DNA of 37,387 nt from Nitrospinaceae bacterium (lineage in GTDB: Bacteria; Nitrospinota; Nitrospinia; Nitrospinales; JACRGP01). Below the pieces are notes generated by a model, which searched no databases, had not been told where the DNA came from, and was given only the letters and a program-made list of their open reading frames with translations. The stretch spans positions 1 to 37,387 of the forward strand of contig JAJDBB010000117.1 of the NCBI GenBank assembly GCA_029261555.1, read 5' to 3'. Below, piece after piece: positions 1 through 7,627 of the stretch. Position 1 is the stretch's first letter. Each line of letters begins with the position of its first letter. Both the position numbers and the translations under genes were made by a program.

Positions 1-402
1 CATGAGCAGGTTTTATACGGCCTCAGATATTCCACAACCGCCTGGCCGCAAGAAAAGGAAGATCCGTTCCATGAGGAAGTGGGGTATTGGCTTTGGGATT
101 CTGGCAACAAACAAGTGTTGCGCTGCTTTATAGTTCCTCGCGGGGTGACGATCATCGCCGGCGGGACGGCGGATGCGGATGCGAGAAATTTTGAGCTTTC
201 CGCCGACGTTGGATCAGAAACCTACGGCATATGCTCTAATTTATTTTTAGACGAAGCGTTCAAGACCGTCAGATATGAATTGAAGGTGGTTATACACGAC
301 GACCAAAATTTCAGCTATGAAGAGGACACGCAACTAAAAATCAAAGGACAAACGGACCTGTTTCATCACACAGACAAAAACACCTTAAAAAAGCTGAATT
401 AG
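1..402 (+). CDS. Heme-binding beta-barrel protein (nitrobindin/THAP4-like, DUF1794), 5'-truncated
   Basis: The reading frame is open from the first base, so the gene starts before the window; the GTG at position 79 is not a credible start because family-like sequence continues upstream of it (the frame reads HEQVLYGLRY, then FHEEVGYWLWD). The motif with a GYWLWD core, followed by a segment reading VPRG and then GGTAD, matches the N-terminal half of the FABP-like THAP4/nitrobindin barrel, a small cytoplasmic fold that binds ferric heme and is linked to NO or peroxynitrite chemistry. About 133 codons are visible, ending in TAG... in an AT-rich tail with a lysine-rich C-terminus. The family assignment rests on recalled motif similarity. 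The heme-ligating histidine cannot be assigned safely here. It is followed 46 bp later by a DUF5069 gene on the same strand. Confidence 0.68.
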   Translation, partial: HEQVLYGLRYSTTAWPQEKEDPFHEEVGYWLWDSGNKQVLRCFIVPRGVTIIAGGTADADARNFELSADVGSETYGICSNLFLDEAFKTVRYELKVVIHDDQNFSYEEDTQLKIKGQTDLFHHTDKNTLKKLN

Positions 403-448
403 AAAAAACTCCTTATAAAAAAATTAACCATCAAGGCGGGAGCGTTCA

Positions 449-904
449 ATGAAAGCTGAAAAACTGATCGCGCTGGCAAAAGATTTGAACAAGGAATTCC
501 CAAGCAGTCCTCGCGCAATGTTGGGCGGGTATGTGATCTTGCCGCGTTGCCTGGATAAAGCCCGCGCCGCGCTGGCCGAGACCAACGGCGAATATAATTT
601 CTGGCCCTGTTCCCTGTGTGCGGAACTGGAAACGTTTACCGGAGTCGACCACGGCGAAATGAAAGATTTTGTCGCCACTGGCGCCGACGACGAAGAGGTC
701 GCCGAATGGTTCCAGTCAAAATCGAGAATAAAAGACTCAATTGAAATAATCCGTTGGAACAACAAAATGCGGGGTATGCGCCCCAGCGAAATGCCGGACG
801 ACGCGCAGGCGTTTCTGGAAACTTACGTTCAGGAAAACCTGCCCTCCGGCAAGCCGGTCTATGTGTGGTTCGACGTCTTCGATATTGAAGAGGGAAGATT
901 GTAG
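449..904 (+). CDS. DUF5069 domain protein
   Basis: This 151-residue protein begins with a helical segment, then has the family signature near residues 18-38 (PSSPRAMLGGYVILPRCLDK), a GEYNFWPC segment, and a short motif around residues 64-86 in which a Gly-Val-Asp is followed by an acidic helix (GADDEEVAEW). These fit DUF5069, a small cytosolic family of unknown biochemical function found in diverse bacteria. The start is chosen because a purine-rich GGCGGGAG lies about 6-10 bases upstream of the ATG. The tail (from about residue 105) is rich in acidic and aromatic residues. No function can be inferred beyond the family. Confidence 0.72.
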   Translation: MKAEKLIALAKDLNKEFPSSPRAMLGGYVILPRCLDKARAALAETNGEYNFWPCSLCAELETFTGVDHGEMKDFVATGADDEEVAEWFQSKSRIKDSIEIIRWNNKMRGMRPSEMPDDAQAFLETYVQENLPSGKPVYVWFDVFDIEEGRL

Positions 905-958
905 ACGCATAATCCCTTCAAGCGCTTTTCACCCATCGACTAATGATGGTAAAATGAA

Positions 959-985
959 CGCCTCGAAAAAAAATTCTGCGAGGCG
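959..985 (+). promoter_or_regulatory. 5'-leader hairpin covering the Shine-Dalgarno of the next gene
   Basis: CGCCTCG (959-965) can pair perfectly with CGAGGCG (979-985) across a 13-nt A-rich loop. The right arm contains the only GAGG-like ribosome-binding sequence before the ATG at 992. Translation of the following gene could therefore depend on opening this stem. This is seen in sequence only; regulation is inference. Confidence 0.35.
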
Positions 986-991
986 CGCGCT

Positions 992-1348
992 ATGTTTTTG
1001 GAAGTTGAAGAAGGCGAGAACACCCGGACCTCGGTCGGCACAATTTATAAAGACGTCAGTTCCCCCCGCCCGGCCTTTTGCGTCCAATATGAACTCGGCG
1101 GCGAAAAAAAAACCGTGCAGTTGACCGGATGGGACAATGAAACCCAATCGCCTTGTCCCGCGTGGGCTTGCCAGGTCGAGGAGTCCGGCGACGGCGTGGC
1201 TCTGTTGATCTACGGCGGCTCCGGCGGACTCCGCATCAAGGAGTTGGACGACGATTCCGAATGGGATCTGGACTCGTCCAGGCAATGGGGCGTCTCCCAC
1301 CTCGTCTACCCCAAAAACGCCTTCATCGTTTATCAGGATGAGATTTAA
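992..1348 (+). CDS. Hypothetical small acidic protein
   Basis: This is a 118-residue, strongly acidic protein with no signal peptide or membrane segment. It opens MFLEVEEGENTR and contains a Gly-rich IYGGSGGLR stretch near residues 71-79 followed by an acidic loop. It reads like a soluble all-beta protein, but I do not recognise a family. The ATG at 992 is preceded by GAGG at 980-983, which lies in a hairpin arm. An overlapping frame at 861-1124 was considered and is less protein-like. The gene is convergent with tlyA, whose stop lies 52 bp away. Confidence 0.6.
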   Translation: MFLEVEEGENTRTSVGTIYKDVSSPRPAFCVQYELGGEKKTVQLTGWDNETQSPCPAWACQVEESGDGVALLIYGGSGGLRIKELDDDSEWDLDSSRQWGVSHLVYPKNAFIVYQDEI

Positions 1349-1390
1349 AAAACGGCGATAAGAGGCGTCGGTTGACGGGCATCAGTTTTA

Positions 1391-1456
1391 GGAAAAATAT
1401 TCAATCGTCAACTATTGGGTCCAGCGTCACGCTGGCGGGCGCTTGCCCGGCAATGG
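1391..1456 (+). repeat. Decayed distal half of the dispersed 3'-end repeat, overlapping the tlyA 3' end
   Basis: The stretch from 1401 matches, with few mismatches, the complement of the left end of the repeat at 23453-23611: TCAATCG(T/C)CAACTA, TGGGTCCAGCG, then CACGCTGG. It holds the hairpin CCAGCG-TCA-CGCTGG and a second hairpin CGGGC-GCTT-GCCCG. Because tlyA stops at 1401, the last residues of TlyA are encoded inside the repeat. The proximal half of the element, expected next to the stop at 1348, is not recognisable. Confidence 0.6.
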
Positions 1457-2236
1457 ATAAAATAGTTTCCTCGTCCACTGTCGAGCGGCCCGGTTCGGCG
1501 ACGCATTGAATGAAAAATTCCCGGTTGCCCTTTTGACCTGTGATCGGCGATTCCGTCAAGCCGGTCAAGCTCCAGCCCTGCGCTTCGACAAACGCTTTGG
1601 CGCCGCGCAACACTTCTAAATGTTTTTTGGGATCTTTAATCACGCCCTTGTTTTCCACCTGCTCCTTGCCCACTTCAAACTGCGGTTTGACCAGCGACAG
1701 GATGCGCCCTCCGGGCTTTAACAATTTCATCGCCGCAGGCAGGATCAGTTTAATAGAAATAAAAGCCACGTCCACGACCGCGACGTCCACCGGTTCTCCC
1801 AAGGCTTGTTGAGTTAAATGCCTGGCGTTTACGCGGTCGAGCACGACCACCCGCGCGTCGCTTTGCAGTTTCCAGTCGAGTTGACCGTAGCCCACGTCGG
1901 CGGCGAAAACTTTTTTCGCGCCGGCTTGCAACAGGCAGTCCGTAAAGCCGCCGGTGGAGGCGCCGACGTCGACGGCGGTTTTATCTTTAGGGGAGAATTG
2001 AAACGCGGCGAGCGCGTGTTGGAGTTTTAGCCCGCCGCGTCCGACAAAAGGATGGGGAGGTTCGGAAACCAGAGGCAGGCAATCTTCGGCAACCAGCCGA
2101 CCGGGTTTGTCCGCCACTGTGTCGCCCAGACGCACTTTTCCTGCCAAAATCAAGCCCTGGGCGCGCTCCCGCGATGGCGCCAGTTTTTTTTTACCAGCAA
2201 AAGGTCGAGCCGGATTTTCTTAGGGTCAGGATTCAT
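1401..2236 (-). CDS. tlyA: TlyA-family RNA 2'-O-methyltransferase, with an apparent frameshift near the N-terminus
   Basis: TlyA proteins combine an S4 RNA-binding domain with a Rossmann methyltransferase that 2'-O-methylates rRNA (C1409 of 16S and, in some species, C1920 of 23S). The long frame (2153-1401) shows the methyltransferase: VDVGASTGGFTDCLLQAGA (SAM-binding), AADVGYGQLDW, VVDVAFIS and LVKPQFEVGK. It lacks most of the S4 domain if begun at its TTG. An ATG at 2236 opens a second frame reading MNPDPKKIRLDLLLVKK, a normal S4 start, which runs into an A9 run (T9 on +, 2184-2192). One extra A would join it to LAPSRERAQGLILAGKV, giving about 278 residues, the usual family length. This is a sequencing or assembly indel, slippage, or a young pseudogene. 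The C-terminal tail lies in a repeat. Confidence 0.85.
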
Positions 2237-2327
2237 TAATTATGTCCATTCTGCGCCTGCCAAATTTTTAATGAATGTTTTGTTAGTGAAAACCGGGCCG
2301 ACCGGCAACGCACAGTGGAAAAGTTTA

Positions 2328-2399
2328 GGTTGCAAGCTCACCGTAATTTGTAGCGTAACCAAATAAGTTACGCTATCTGCCTCCGGGGGCTTCCCCGGC
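2328..2399 (-). repeat. Dispersed 3'-end repeat, copy A (partial), at the xseB stop
   Basis: Reading on the minus strand from the xseB 3' end, a hairpin CCGGGG-AAGC-CCCCGG (2398-2383) is followed by GGCAGATAG, a variable segment, then ACGGTGAGCTTGCAACC. These align with the copies at 23453-23611 and 34573-34655. The hairpin overlaps the last codons of xseB and could act as a weak terminator or mRNA 3' barrier. The distal half of the element is missing or unrecognisable here. Confidence 0.65.
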
Positions 2400-2630
2400 G
2401 GAGTCGTTTTCAGCGGGAAACAACTCCTCGACCAACTCGCCCTTTTGATCGCGGGTGAGCTTTTCGATTTTTTGTTCCGCTTCGTTTAGTTTCTTGGCGC
2501 AGACGCGGGACATCTTGATTCCCTCTTCGAAAATCTGCAAAGACTTGTCGATGTCCAACTCGCCCTTCTCCAACTCGTCGACGATATCTTCCAGGCGCTC
2601 CATGGCCTTCTCAAATTTTACTTCCGCCAT
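2373..2630 (-). CDS. xseB: Exodeoxyribonuclease VII small subunit
   Basis: XseB is the small helical subunit of exonuclease VII, which digests single-stranded DNA to oligonucleotides in mismatch repair and damage processing; several copies bind the C-terminal helices of XseA. The 85-residue protein shows the whole family pattern: FEKAMERLEDIVDELEKGEL, then a second helix from about residue 28 with LQIFEEGIKMSRVCAKKLNEAE. A GGGGAG ribosome site precedes the ATG, and the gene starts 25 bp after xseA. The tail, about residues 77-85 (GEAPGGR), is encoded by a dispersed repeat hairpin and is probably not part of the ancestral fold. Confidence 0.95.
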   Translation of the reverse strand: MAEVKFEKAMERLEDIVDELEKGELDIDKSLQIFEEGIKMSRVCAKKLNEAEQKIEKLTRDQKGELVEELFPAENDSAGEAPGGR

Positions 2631-2655
2631 AATAGTTCTCCCCTGTTATTCGGAG

Positions 2656-4161
2656 TCATTCGGAATCATTGTAGGTCTTGTTTACCGTGCAGTCCAGCTT
2701 CCCTTTGGACAAGCGGATTTTTACCGCGTCGCCTTCCCGGATCTCTTCGTTGGACTTGACCGCCTGTCCGGTTTTCTCCGACGAACAAACGCTGTACCCG
2801 CGCTCAAGTATGGAAAGAGGATTGACCGCGTTCAAATTTTTCATCCGCCCTTCAAAGGCCGCTGTTTTCAGATGTAGTTGACGCAGAGCGGCGCCCGTCA
2901 ACCGGCGATGCAATTTTTCCTCCGCCTCGCCGAGCCGGGAAATTTCATTCGCGGGGGTGGCTTGCAAAAGGCGCTCGGTCCCGACGCGCAGTCGCGCTTT
3001 TTGCACGACGCGCCACTGATCGAGCCCGCGCGCCAGCCGATGAGTTAAGTCTCCCAGACGTTGGCGCTGGATTTTATTTTTCGGAGCTGCCTGGAATAAT
3101 CGCTCTATGCGGTCTCGCAGTCGCGCTTTTTGCAATACGCGCCATTGCTCTAGCGCCCGCGCCAGTCGTTGAGTCAGATCGTCCAGCCGCTGGCCTGGCG
3201 TTTCGAGAATTTGCCGTGGCTGGTGAAAAAATCGTCGGTCCATCAAACGCCGGAGCGTTTCTCGATAACCCGTGACGCTGTCGCGCATCGCGCTTTCCAG
3301 TTCCACTCGTAATTCGCGCAGGCGGCCCTCAAGATCGTCCAGGCGGGGCACGGCGATCTCGGCGGCGGCGGACGGCGTCGGCGCGCGCACGTCGGCGACA
3401 AAATCCGCAATCGTGAAATCGATCTCGTGTCCGACGGCGGAGATAACCGGTATTTTCGAAGCGTGGATCGCCCGGGCGACAACCTCCTCGTTGAACGCCC
3501 ACAGATCCTCAATGGAGCCGCCGCCGCGTCCCACGATCAGGACGTCAAGGTCGCGGCGTTGGTTCATCTCGTCGATGGCGCGGGCAATTTCTTCCGCCGC
3601 GCCGTCGCCTTGCACCTTGACAGGGTTTAGGAGGACGGAAACCTTGGGGTTGCGCCGTCGAGTTACGTTCAGGATATCGCGGATCACCGCGCCGGTGGGG
3701 GAGGTGACCACGCCGATTTTCCAGGGGATTTCCGGGAGCGGCTTTTTGCGCGCTTCGTCGAACAGGCCTTCCTTGTCGAGTTTTTCTTTGAGTTGTTCAA
3801 ACGCTTTTTGCAAGGCGCCCAGGCCGCGGGGTTCCATCGTCTCGACGATCACCTGATATTCGCCGCGTTGCTGGTAAACGGAGAACCTGCCATACAGCAG
3901 AACCTGGTCGCCGTCCTGCGGATCGAACTTCAGTCCCGCGCGGTGACCGCGAAACATGACGCAACGGATTTGCGCCTTGTCGTCTTTCAAAACGAAATAG
4001 GAATGTTTGGAGGCGGCGACGCGCAGGTTGGAAATTTCGCCTTCGATCCACACCGTCTCGAAGGCGGACTCCAGCACAACGCGGACGTCCTGCGTGATTT
4101 CCGAAACGGTATAAACCCTGGGCTGGGATTCTTCTTTAGCGTGAAGAGGGGCCGGTTCCAT
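2656..4161 (-). CDS. xseA: Exodeoxyribonuclease VII large subunit
   Basis: XseA is the catalytic subunit of exonuclease VII. An N-terminal OB fold (about residues 15-110; YTVSEI, VWIEGEISN, RGEYQ) is followed by the nuclease domain (about 140-280) with KIGVVTSPTGAVIRDI, GRGGGSIEDLWAFN and SAVGHEIDFTIADFVADVRAPTPSAAAE. The long helical region (about 280-440) then leads to a small C-terminal segment with NPLSILERGYSV. Length is 501 residues against about 450 in E. coli. Part of the excess is a tandem repeat, residues 324-364 and 367-407, about 71% identical. It starts 51 bp after hldD, with only a weak AGGT as ribosome site, and is followed closely by xseB. Confidence 0.96.
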   Translation of the reverse strand: MEPAPLHAKEESQPRVYTVSEITQDVRVVLESAFETVWIEGEISNLRVAASKHSYFVLKDDKAQIRCVMFRGHRAGLKFDPQDGDQVLLYGRFSVYQQRGEYQVIVETMEPRGLGALQKAFEQLKEKLDKEGLFDEARKKPLPEIPWKIGVVTSPTGAVIRDILNVTRRRNPKVSVLLNPVKVQGDGAAEEIARAIDEMNQRRDLDVLIVGRGGGSIEDLWAFNEEVVARAIHASKIPVISAVGHEIDFTIADFVADVRAPTPSAAAEIAVPRLDDLEGRLRELRVELESAMRDSVTGYRETLRRLMDRRFFHQPRQILETPGQRLDDLTQRLARALEQWRVLQKARLRDRIERLFQAAPKNKIQRQRLGDLTHRLARGLDQWRVVQKARLRVGTERLLQATPANEISRLGEAEEKLHRRLTGAALRQLHLKTAAFEGRMKNLNAVNPLSILERGYSVCSSEKTGQAVKSNEEIREGDAVKIRLSKGKLDCTVNKTYNDSE

Positions 4162-4212
4162 AGACCTGTATTTTAATGCGAATCAAAGGAAGAAACAATC
4201 CGTCCTTCCCTG

Positions 4213-5184
4213 TTAGCCGGCGAGGCGCTTGCCTGGGGCCAAGTAGTTTTGCACGTAGTCCTTTACGCCTTCTTCTAACAAAGCGGGGGCGAGGGCGTAT
4301 CCCGCCTCGCGGATTTTTTCCGTTTGCGCGCAGGTGTGGTACTGATACCGGTCGCGGATGGATTCCGGCATGTCGATGTATTCGATGTTCGGCTCCTTCC
4401 CTAACGCGGAAAAAATCGCGCGCGCCAGGTCGTTCCAGCAACGCGCCGCGCCAAACCCGACGTTATAAATTCCGCCGAGTTCCGGGCGGTCGAGGAAAAA
4501 CAGCGTCATGGCAACCGCGTCCTTGATGTAGATAAAATCCCGCACCTGCCCCCCGTCTTCGTATTCCGGGCGATAGGATTTGAACAGCCGAATCTTCCCC
4601 GTGTCGCGTATTTGAAAATAACCTTTGCGCGCCAGGCTCTGCATGTCTTCCTTGTGATATTCATTGGGACCGTAGACGTTGAAATATTTTAAGCCGACGA
4701 TGGAATCGAGCGCGCCGTTTTCTTTAGCCCACAGGTCGAACATCTGCTTGCTTTCGCCGTAGGGGTTTAACGGGAGCAGAGTTTCCAGTTGCGATTCATC
4801 GTCGTCGTAGCCCTGTTCGCCGTCGCCGTAGGTGGCGGCGCTGGAGGCGTAAATAAAGCGCGCGCCCTTTTCCAGAGAAAATTCCGCCAACGCCCGCGTG
4901 TACTCGAAATTATTCTTGCGCAGAAACTCACGGTCCATTTCCGTGGTGGACGAGCAGGCGCCCATGTGCAGGACGGCTTCGACGTTCTCCAACTCTCGGC
5001 GTTCGACTCGCTCCAGAAAATTTTCCGGCGAGGTTTGCTCTACGTATTTTAACGTCTCCAGGTTTTTCTGTTTTTCTCCGTGATCCGGTCGGTCGACCAG
5101 TAACAGGTCGGTTCGACCCTGAGCGTTCAACGCCTGGGCCAATGCGCTGCCGATGAATCCCATTGCTCCCGTAACGACTATCAT
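4213..5184 (-). CDS. hldD: ADP-L-glycero-D-manno-heptose 6-epimerase
   Basis: HldD (RfaD) converts ADP-D-glycero- to ADP-L-glycero-D-manno-heptose, the donor for the inner core of lipopolysaccharide; it acts in the cytoplasm with NADP. The 323-residue protein starts with the Rossmann motif TGAMGFIGS (5-13), carries the short-chain dehydrogenase catalytic residues S116 (YASSAATYG) and Tyr142/Lys146 (PYGESK), and contains GLKYFNVYGPNEYHKEDM and VRDFIYIKDAV, all typical of HldD. Length is close to the E. coli enzyme (310). The ATG overlaps the stop of the M48 gene by 4 bp and has a GAGGA site. No other heptose or LPS gene is in the window. Confidence 0.94.
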   Translation of the reverse strand: MIVVTGAMGFIGSALAQALNAQGRTDLLLVDRPDHGEKQKNLETLKYVEQTSPENFLERVERRELENVEAVLHMGACSSTTEMDREFLRKNNFEYTRALAEFSLEKGARFIYASSAATYGDGEQGYDDDESQLETLLPLNPYGESKQMFDLWAKENGALDSIVGLKYFNVYGPNEYHKEDMQSLARKGYFQIRDTGKIRLFKSYRPEYEDGGQVRDFIYIKDAVAMTLFFLDRPELGGIYNVGFGAARCWNDLARAIFSALGKEPNIEYIDMPESIRDRYQYHTCAQTEKIREAGYALAPALLEEGVKDYVQNYLAPGKRLAG

Positions 5185-6398
5185 TCTTTTTCCTCAAGCG
5201 CTTTTTCAGTTTGGTTTTTTATTTTCCTGTGCATGAGAGTCCAATCCATTTTAGGTAGAAGGGGACGAATTTCCGTCCCGCCGCTTTCCCCTGCTCCCTC
5301 TCCGGCAATATTCCTGAGCCGGGCGATCCGGTCTTTGCCCGCCGGATGCGTGGACAAAAACTCCATCCATTCGCCGGCTTTCTCTTCGCTTTTCCCGCCG
5401 GCGGCTAGCAGTTTATTAATTTTCTCTTCTTCTTTTTTTAAAGTTTCAAACATGCGGACCATGCCTTCGGGGTCAATCCCGGCGGCAAGTATCATTTTCA
5501 TGCCTCCTTCGTCCGCTTCCCGTTCCATGCTTCGGCTGTGGCGCAGGGAATCCAACTCGTCCGCCACGCCGACCACTCCCTGAAATATCTCGCCGACGTC
5601 TCCGAACATAAGAGTAATCGCCATGCCCGTCGCCGCTTGCCGAACCAGTCCGCGCGTGCTGTGCCGCTTCAACGCGTGCTGAATCTCGTGCGCCAGCACG
5701 CCCGCCAGCTCCTCCGGCGTTTTCGTGGCGTTGATCAATCCCTGAAACAACACGATGGTCCCGGCGGGAAGCGCCAGGGCGTTCACCGTCTTGCTGTCCA
5801 TTATATATACTTTAAATGAATAAGATTGGTCGGGAACGGTATCCAGCAGGCGTTGCATGATGGCGTCGAGGGTTTGCTGAACTTTTGGGTCGGGCGCCGG
5901 TTGTTCGTCGAGTCCCCATATTTCCAGAACTTTTTCCGTCAGTTTTTCTTCCCAGGAGACGGGAACCCGCATCGCTACGCGGTCGGCCAGGGCCGGGATG
6001 GCGAAGCGCCATAGACCAAACAGGATGGCGGGGATTAATACCAGGCTGGCGAAAACCAGAAGACGACGCTTGCCCTTATGCCTTGGCAGGTTCCAATCGC
6101 CCTGTAGGCCATCGGGATATTTTTCCTTAAGCGCGTCTAGAAATTTAGGGTTTTGGACGGAAAGGATTTCAGCCCGCGCGCCGCTTGCTTCGCGGACTTC
6201 ATGCTCCAATTGCACCGGTTGGCCGGCGAACCCGCCGGGACTCAACCGCAGGGACGCATAAGGCCATTGAACGGTTTTCCCGTCGGCGCTCCGCACGATC
6301 AGACCTGAAGGCGAAAGGGTCGCAGTAACCTGTCGGCGCTTCGCGCTTCGCCCGTCGTAATAGTTCGCGGAATAATTCAGCGGCGATTCCGAGGTCAT
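5181..6398 (-). CDS. Membrane-anchored M48-family zinc metalloprotease
   Basis: This 405-residue protein has a beta-rich N-terminal region (about 1-105), one membrane segment (113-132, LLVFASLVLIPAILFG), then an M48 peptidase domain. The zinc site is HEIQH (His237, Glu238, His241) with the third ligand Glu292 in MEREAD. The VNALALPAGTIVLFQGLI strand precedes it, as in Oma1/BepA/HtpX relatives, and FLSTHPAGKDRI near residue 340 is the typical downstream motif. It is probably a quality-control protease facing the periplasm. Its start overlaps the stop of the DUF898 gene by 4 bp (ATGA) and it overlaps hldD the same way, so these genes are translationally coupled. The exact substrate is unknown. 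Confidence 0.88.
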   Translation of the reverse strand: MTSESPLNYSANYYDGRSAKRRQVTATLSPSGLIVRSADGKTVQWPYASLRLSPGGFAGQPVQLEHEVREASGARAEILSVQNPKFLDALKEKYPDGLQGDWNLPRHKGKRRLLVFASLVLIPAILFGLWRFAIPALADRVAMRVPVSWEEKLTEKVLEIWGLDEQPAPDPKVQQTLDAIMQRLLDTVPDQSYSFKVYIMDSKTVNALALPAGTIVLFQGLINATKTPEELAGVLAHEIQHALKRHSTRGLVRQAATGMAITLMFGDVGEIFQGVVGVADELDSLRHSRSMEREADEGGMKMILAAGIDPEGMVRMFETLKKEEEKINKLLAAGGKSEEKAGEWMEFLSTHPAGKDRIARLRNIAGEGAGESGGTEIRPLLPKMDWTLMHRKIKNQTEKALEEKE

Positions 6399-7618
6399 CC
6401 GACGTCGATGGGAATATCAAAAGCGTCCAACGCCTCTTCGCCTATGGCTCCGCTCTCCTGCATATCTTGCAAGGCCTTGTCGAAGCGGTCGCCGCCTTCG
6501 TAAGATAAATGCCGGGACATGAAGTTCATGTTGCGAACCGTCACCCAGGGGAAAGCGATTCCCAAAGTCAACGCAATCAACAAGAGATTGCCCATTTGCA
6601 GAAAACAAAGTTGTTTCCCCGAAGCGGTGAATTGGAATCCCGCGCCCATCAACCGCGTGTGCGACCAGGAATAGCGCTGGACAGAGGCCAGATACCAAAA
6701 CCAGTTGATACCGAGTGTGGGAATCGTCAACACAAGCGCCAGCAGGAACTGTTTAAAAATATCGCGCCCCTCGCCGCTAAACTCAAAGGTCTGGTTGCCG
6801 AACCACGAGTTGTTGCGCCAGAATTTTTGCCTCTGCATATCGAAAAAAGGCGTGTACAAGCCCAGGGTGAAAAAGGAGAGCAGGCCGCCTTTAAAGAACA
6901 GCCAGACGGCGGACTTCCGCAAACCGCGAAACGAAAAACGAATTCCGCGAAGCGACGTGCGCGACAGGCGATAACGCCAGGCCCCAACCATGAATGCGGG
7001 AACGGCGATACCTATGGCGACGGAAAGGACGGCGCCGACGCCTTGCCCTATCACGGGAGCCGTTACCTGAAGAATCCCCACCACGGCGGCCACGCCGAAA
7101 ATGATCAGGGAAAATTTCATGAAACCGATCATCAGCTCCTTGCCGGTTCCATGATAGCCAAAGCGGGAACCGAGAAAGGAAACGTGGGACCATAAATAAT
7201 TCCGCACCTTGGTCTTCGCCCAAAACCGGTAAACGCCCAACGTGACGACGGTGAGCGCCAGGTTGACGATAAAAATTCCGAACAGCTCGCCGCCCTTGCC
7301 ATAGAACCCCAGGACGGTCGAACCTTTGGCGGAAGCAACGGCGGGACTTTCGGAGTGCTCGGCGGTGGGAGCTGCCGGGGCGGGCGTCCCGATTGGATGC
7401 GCCGCAACGTCGAATCCCAAACCGGTCAAAAACTGCGCCGCCTGCCTGCCCTGTCCGTCCGAAATCGCTTCCTCGAACTGCCAGGAAATGCCGTTGGATA
7501 AATTTTCAACGATATCGTTGGCGCGGTCCGCGGGCATTTTGAACAGCTTCGCCAGGCGCGCCGCCGCCGCCGGGACGTCGGGTCCCGACCAGCTTTTGAT
7601 ATTGATATAGCAACTCAT
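6395..7618 (-). CDS. DUF898 (YjgN-like) multi-pass inner-membrane protein
   Basis: The 407-residue protein has a soluble N-terminal domain (about 1-80), a Pro/Ala linker (about 81-95), then a DUF898 membrane region with two related halves: GKGGELFGIFIVNLALTVVTLGVYRFWAKTKVR with SRFGYHGTGKEL, and later SGEGRDIFKQFLLALVLTIPTLGINWFW with FQFTASGKQL. The FxGxGxELF, TLGxYxFW and KTKVRxYxW pattern defines the family; function is unknown. The N-terminal domain, with paired helices and GRQAAQFLTGLGFDVA, may resemble the ribosomal L7/L12-ClpS-like fold; this is a guess. AAGGGA lies 6 bases before the ATG. It sits between a lipoprotein gene (9 bp gap) and an M48 protease gene (4 bp overlap), suggesting an envelope-related unit. 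Confidence 0.85.
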   Translation of the reverse strand: MSCYINIKSWSGPDVPAAAARLAKLFKMPADRANDIVENLSNGISWQFEEAISDGQGRQAAQFLTGLGFDVAAHPIGTPAPAAPTAEHSESPAVASAKGSTVLGFYGKGGELFGIFIVNLALTVVTLGVYRFWAKTKVRNYLWSHVSFLGSRFGYHGTGKELMIGFMKFSLIIFGVAAVVGILQVTAPVIGQGVGAVLSVAIGIAVPAFMVGAWRYRLSRTSLRGIRFSFRGLRKSAVWLFFKGGLLSFFTLGLYTPFFDMQRQKFWRNNSWFGNQTFEFSGEGRDIFKQFLLALVLTIPTLGINWFWYLASVQRYSWSHTRLMGAGFQFTASGKQLCFLQMGNLLLIALTLGIAFPWVTVRNMNFMSRHLSYEGGDRFDKALQDMQESGAIGEEALDAFDIPIDVG

Positions 7619-7627
7619 AAGTTTCCC

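Noticed and set aside
861-1124. Overlapping + strand ORF of 87 residues
   Set aside because: It overlaps both the DUF5069 gene and the 992-1348 gene and is Ser/Lys/Arg-rich, as expected from out-of-frame reading.
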